Translations under genes and position numbers: made by a program
NCBI GenBank assembly: GCA_021851865.1
Contig: JAJZBU010000022.1
Location: 1-45,034 of the forward strand
Direction of reading: 5' to 3'
DNA: 45,034 nt
Source of the DNA: Pseudomonadota bacterium
Lineage (GTDB): Bacteria > Pseudomonadota > Gammaproteobacteria > Pseudomonadales > Moraxellaceae
Shown: piece after piece, positions 42,902 through 45,034 of the stretch
How the letters are laid out: each line of letters begins with the position of its first letter
How positions within the stretch are numbered: position 1 is the first letter of the stretch
The notes under the pieces: generated by a model
What the model saw: the letters and a program-made list of their open reading frames with translations, nothing else
The model's database searches: none
What the model was told of the DNA's origin: nothing

Positions 42902-44068
42902 ATGGATACCGCCGCCGATTTGCGCCCGATGTTGCCGCGCACCCTGTTCCAAGCCGAACACGAGGCCTTTCGCGCCACGGCGCGGCGTTTCTTCGCCGAA
43001 GAGGTGCTACCGCATCGCGAGCGCTTCGAAGCACAGCAGCACGTCGATCGCGACCTCTGGAACAAGGCTGGAGCCCTTGGCTTGCTCTGCCCGACCATGC
43101 CCGAAGCCTATGGCGGCGCCGGTGTCGATCGCCTGTACAGCATCATCCTGATGGAAGAGCAGGCGCGCGCCGGCGACTCCGGCTGCGGCTTCTCCCTGCA
43201 CTCGGACATCGTCGCCAACTATCTGAACAACTTCGGTAATGAAGCACAGAAGTCGACCTGGCTGCCACGCATGGCGAGCGGCGAAGTGATCAGCGCCATC
43301 GCCATGACCGAACCTGGCACCGGCTCCGACCTGCAGAGCATCAAGACGCGCGCCGTGCGTCAGGGCGATCACTATCGACTGAGCGGCTCGAAGATCTTCA
43401 TCACCAATGGCTATCTCAGCGACATGGTGGTGGTCGTGGCGCGCACCGGCGAAGGAGACAAGGGCGCCGAGAACATCTCCTTGTTCATCGTCGATGCGCA
43501 CAGCCCCGGTTTCAGCAAGGGAAAACCGCTCAACAAAGTCGGCATGAAGGCGCAGGACACCTGCGAGCTCTTCTTCGACGAGGTCGTGGTGCCGGCCGAG
43601 AACCTGCTCGGCGCCGAAGGCATGGGCTTTATCATGCTGATGAAGGAACTGGCCTGGGAGCGCATGATGATCGCCATCATGTGCACCGCCGGTGCGGAAG
43701 TGGCCATCGCCCATACCCTCGACTATGTGCGCCAGCGCCAGGCCTTCGGCAAACCCGTCGCCGCCTATCAGAACACCCGCTTCAAGCTCGCCGAGCTCAA
43801 GTCGGAAACCCAGATCGGCCGCGTCTATGTCGATCGCTGCATCGAGCTGGTGCTGCAGGAGCAACTGCCCATCGACGCTGCCGCCGCCGCCAAATACTGG
43901 TGCTCGGATCTGCTCTGTCGTGTCGTCGACGAGTGCGTGCAGTTGCACGGCGGCTATGGCTACATGCTCGACTACCCGATCGCCCGCGCTTACATCGACA
44001 TGCGCGCCAACCGCATCTACGGCGGCACCAACGAGATCATGAAAGAACTGATCGCGCGCATGCTCTAG
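42902..44068 (+). CDS. Acyl-CoA dehydrogenase, long-chain-type
   Basis: A standard-length (388 residues) FAD acyl-CoA dehydrogenase, unlike the two ~600-residue ones. Motifs: AIAMTEPGTGSDL near 132-144, LSGSKIFITNG and the C-terminal IYGGTNEIMKELIAR. In that segment the usual catalytic Glu of short- and medium-chain enzymes is Gly. As in LCAD and isovaleryl-CoA dehydrogenases the base probably sits in helix G, here E253 in LAWERMM. The pattern closely recalls mammalian LCAD. It has GTGGAG 5 bases before the ATG. Regulated by the divergent promoter and operator upstream. Confidence 0.9.
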   Translation: MDTAADLRPMLPRTLFQAEHEAFRATARRFFAEEVLPHRERFEAQQHVDRDLWNKAGALGLLCPTMPEAYGGAGVDRLYSIILMEEQARAGDSGCGFSLHSDIVANYLNNFGNEAQKSTWLPRMASGEVISAIAMTEPGTGSDLQSIKTRAVRQGDHYRLSGSKIFITNGYLSDMVVVVARTGEGDKGAENISLFIVDAHSPGFSKGKPLNKVGMKAQDTCELFFDEVVVPAENLLGAEGMGFIMLMKELAWERMMIAIMCTAGAEVAIAHTLDYVRQRQAFGKPVAAYQNTRFKLAELKSETQIGRVYVDRCIELVLQEQLPIDAAAAAKYWCSDLLCRVVDECVQLHGGYGYMLDYPIARAYIDMRANRIYGGTNEIMKELIARML

Positions 44069-44140
44069 CAGCGCGCACCCGCCCCTGCCGCTGGTACGAA
44101 AGGATGAGGCAAGGCTAGAATAAGCGTTTTGGGGGGAACC

Positions 44141-44824
44141 ATGAGCCAGCCTCGCCGTACTCAGGCGGAACGTTCGGCGCAGATGCGCAAACGTCTGCTC
44201 GAAGCCACACTCAGCTGCCTGGCGAGCGAGGGCTATGCCGGCAGCACGGTGAGCAAGATCGTCGAGCGCGCCCAGGTCTCGCGCGGCGCTCCCGTGCACC
44301 ACTACCCGAGCAAAGCCGCGCTCATCGAAGCCGCCGCCGAGTTCATGATCCATCGCATCTACGCCGAGCTCGGGCGCGTCGTCCTCTCCCTGCCGGCCAG
44401 TCCGCACCACCTCGAGGACATCATCCTCGGTTGCTGGCGCAGCGTCTTCGGCAAGCAGGAAAACGCCGCCATGCTCGAGTTGATGCTGGCCAGCCGCCAC
44501 GACGAAGAGCTCGCCCTGATGATGCGTCGCCTGTGGACAGTCGGCTATGACACCTTGAAGCTGGCCACCCAGCACTACTTCGAGCCCTTGCAGGAGGACG
44601 CCCAGCCGCTGCAGCTGATGACCCTGACGCAATGGCTGTTGCGCGGCATGTCGCTCGACCTGCACTTGGTGCACGACACCGCCATCTTCGAGCATTTCAT
44701 CAAGCTCTGGGTGCGCCTGCTCGCCACCCAGATGCGCCCGCGTCAGGACATCCAGGGACCGCCACCGCGCCCGGCCTTCTGGGATACGCCCCTGCGCGAG
44801 ATCGACGTACAGCAACGACGCTGA
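44141..44824 (+). CDS. TetR-family transcriptional regulator
   Basis: This 227-residue protein starts at ATG 44141, with GGGGGGA upstream. The TetR N-terminal helix-turn-helix is at about residues 15-60 (STVSKIVERAQVSRGAPVHHYPSKAALI), and an all-helical ligand/dimer domain follows. It lies 72 bp downstream of the acyl-CoA dehydrogenase gene on the same strand, and a matching palindrome lies at that gene's promoter. By family knowledge such proteins respond to acyl-CoA or related ligands; the target here is inferred from neighbourhood. A hairpin follows the stop. Confidence 0.9.
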   Translation: MSQPRRTQAERSAQMRKRLLEATLSCLASEGYAGSTVSKIVERAQVSRGAPVHHYPSKAALIEAAAEFMIHRIYAELGRVVLSLPASPHHLEDIILGCWRSVFGKQENAAMLELMLASRHDEELALMMRRLWTVGYDTLKLATQHYFEPLQEDAQPLQLMTLTQWLLRGMSLDLHLVHDTAIFEHFIKLWVRLLATQMRPRQDIQGPPPRPAFWDTPLREIDVQQRR

Positions 44825-44855
44825 TCAGACCCCTGCTCAACCCATGACCGAAGAA

Positions 44856-44881
44856 GGCGGGCATCATGACAGCTGCCCGCC
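44856..44881 (+). terminator. Terminator-like hairpin after the TetR gene
   Basis: A perfect 8-bp stem GGCGGGCA / TGCCCGCC with a 10-base loop lies 31 bp after the stop. The following CACACCTTTG has only a short T-run. Confidence 0.6.
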
Positions 44882-44913
44882 CACACCTTTGAACTTCTCC
44901 ACAAAGGCTATAG

Positions 44914-45034
44914 TGGTCCCCGAATTTGAGACAAGAGTTTAAGCTGTCGTCCACGAGAGGGTGATAGACAGATGAGCGAGAGCAAAAAGCGCAAGAGCTA
45001 CAGCGCCGAGTTCAAGGCGAAAGTGGCGCTGGAA
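44914..45034 (+). mobile_element. Left end of an IS3-family insertion sequence (cut by window edge)
   Basis: The sequence from TGGTCCCCGAATTTGAGA has the TG start of IS3-family ends, and the orfA coding sequence begins 58 bp later. The element continues beyond the window. It is not the source of the chimeric remnant at 8.7-9.8 kb: the orfA start sequences differ. Confidence 0.75.
44972..45034 (+). CDS. IS3-family transposase orfA, N-terminal fragment
   Basis: Only 21 codons fall inside the window: MSESKKRKSYSAEFKAKVAL then E, the standard N-terminus of IS3-family orfA (helix-turn-helix) proteins. GAGAGGG lies about 10 bases upstream. The gene would be part of the IS3-type element beginning at 44914. 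Confidence 0.85.
   Translation, partial: MSESKKRKSYSAEFKAKVALE

Noticed and set aside
43007-44815. 602-codon minus-strand frame opposite the third acyl-CoA dehydrogenase and TetR genes
   Set aside because: Antisense shadow of two clearly recognisable plus-strand genes.

Overview
The window is chromosomal DNA of a Gram-negative bacterium with high G+C, and the gene set fits a gammaproteobacterium. It has type IV pilus minor pilins in the order pilW-pilX-pilY1-pilE, a bioBFHCD biotin operon of the Pseudomonas type, a Pseudomonas-like fold-III ornithine decarboxylase, mpl, ppnP, purE/purK, a PHA-granule phasin and several acyl-CoA dehydrogenases. I do not commit to a genus. No rRNA, tRNA, CRISPR array, prophage or recognisable defence island is visible.

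Layout. (1) 1-5.3 kb: 3' part of a type IV pilus operon whose PilY1 carries an L-type-lectin-like N-terminal half. (2) 5.4-8.5 kb: a coiled-coil porin, an exported START-domain protein and a convergent phasin, bounded by clear terminators and a 3 x 16 bp tandem repeat. (3) 8.65-9.83 kb: a dead chimeric insertion-sequence remnant (IS630 DDE part joined to an IS3-like orfA), then a small PstS-like periplasmic protein and a structured non-coding stretch. (4) 10.7-21.7 kb: mainly housekeeping genes (small unknown ORF, ppa, cysK, alpha/beta hydrolase, speC, PIN-PhoH ATPase, degenerate GGDEF protein with an NlpC/P60-like amidase, ppnP, mpl, purE-purK). (5) 21.7-26.3 kb: a tightly coupled three-gene operon of polyphosphate:AMP phosphotransferase, metallo-beta-lactamase-fold hydrolase and molybdopterin oxidoreductase. 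(6) 26.6-29.2 kb: a phosphoesterase lipoprotein behind an excellent Pho box. (7) 29.2-34.3 kb: a DUF2804 protein, a 7TM hybrid histidine kinase and an unknown exported protein. (8) 34.3-38.4 kb: two paralogous ~600-residue acyl-CoA dehydrogenases and an 80-residue protein. (9) 38.5-42.8 kb: bioBFHCD with every gene overlapping the next. (10) 42.8-45.0 kb: an LCAD-like acyl-CoA dehydrogenase and a TetR regulator, divergent from bio through overlapping promoters; the left end of an IS3-family element begins at the right edge.

Themes: surface adhesion and motility (pilus, PilY1), fatty acid and storage-polymer metabolism (three acyl-CoA dehydrogenases, phasin), and phosphate and polyphosphate handling (Pho-regulated phosphatase, Pap, Ppa, PstS-like protein). 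The genome is compact: four convergent gene pairs overlap at their 3' ends. I do not see a wholly new multi-gene system. The best leads are the lectin-PilY1, the pap-MBL-molybdoenzyme operon, the branched non-coding element near 10.5 kb, the divergent bio/acyl-CoA dehydrogenase control region, and the GGDEF-like protein with an intact I-site but a broken active site.
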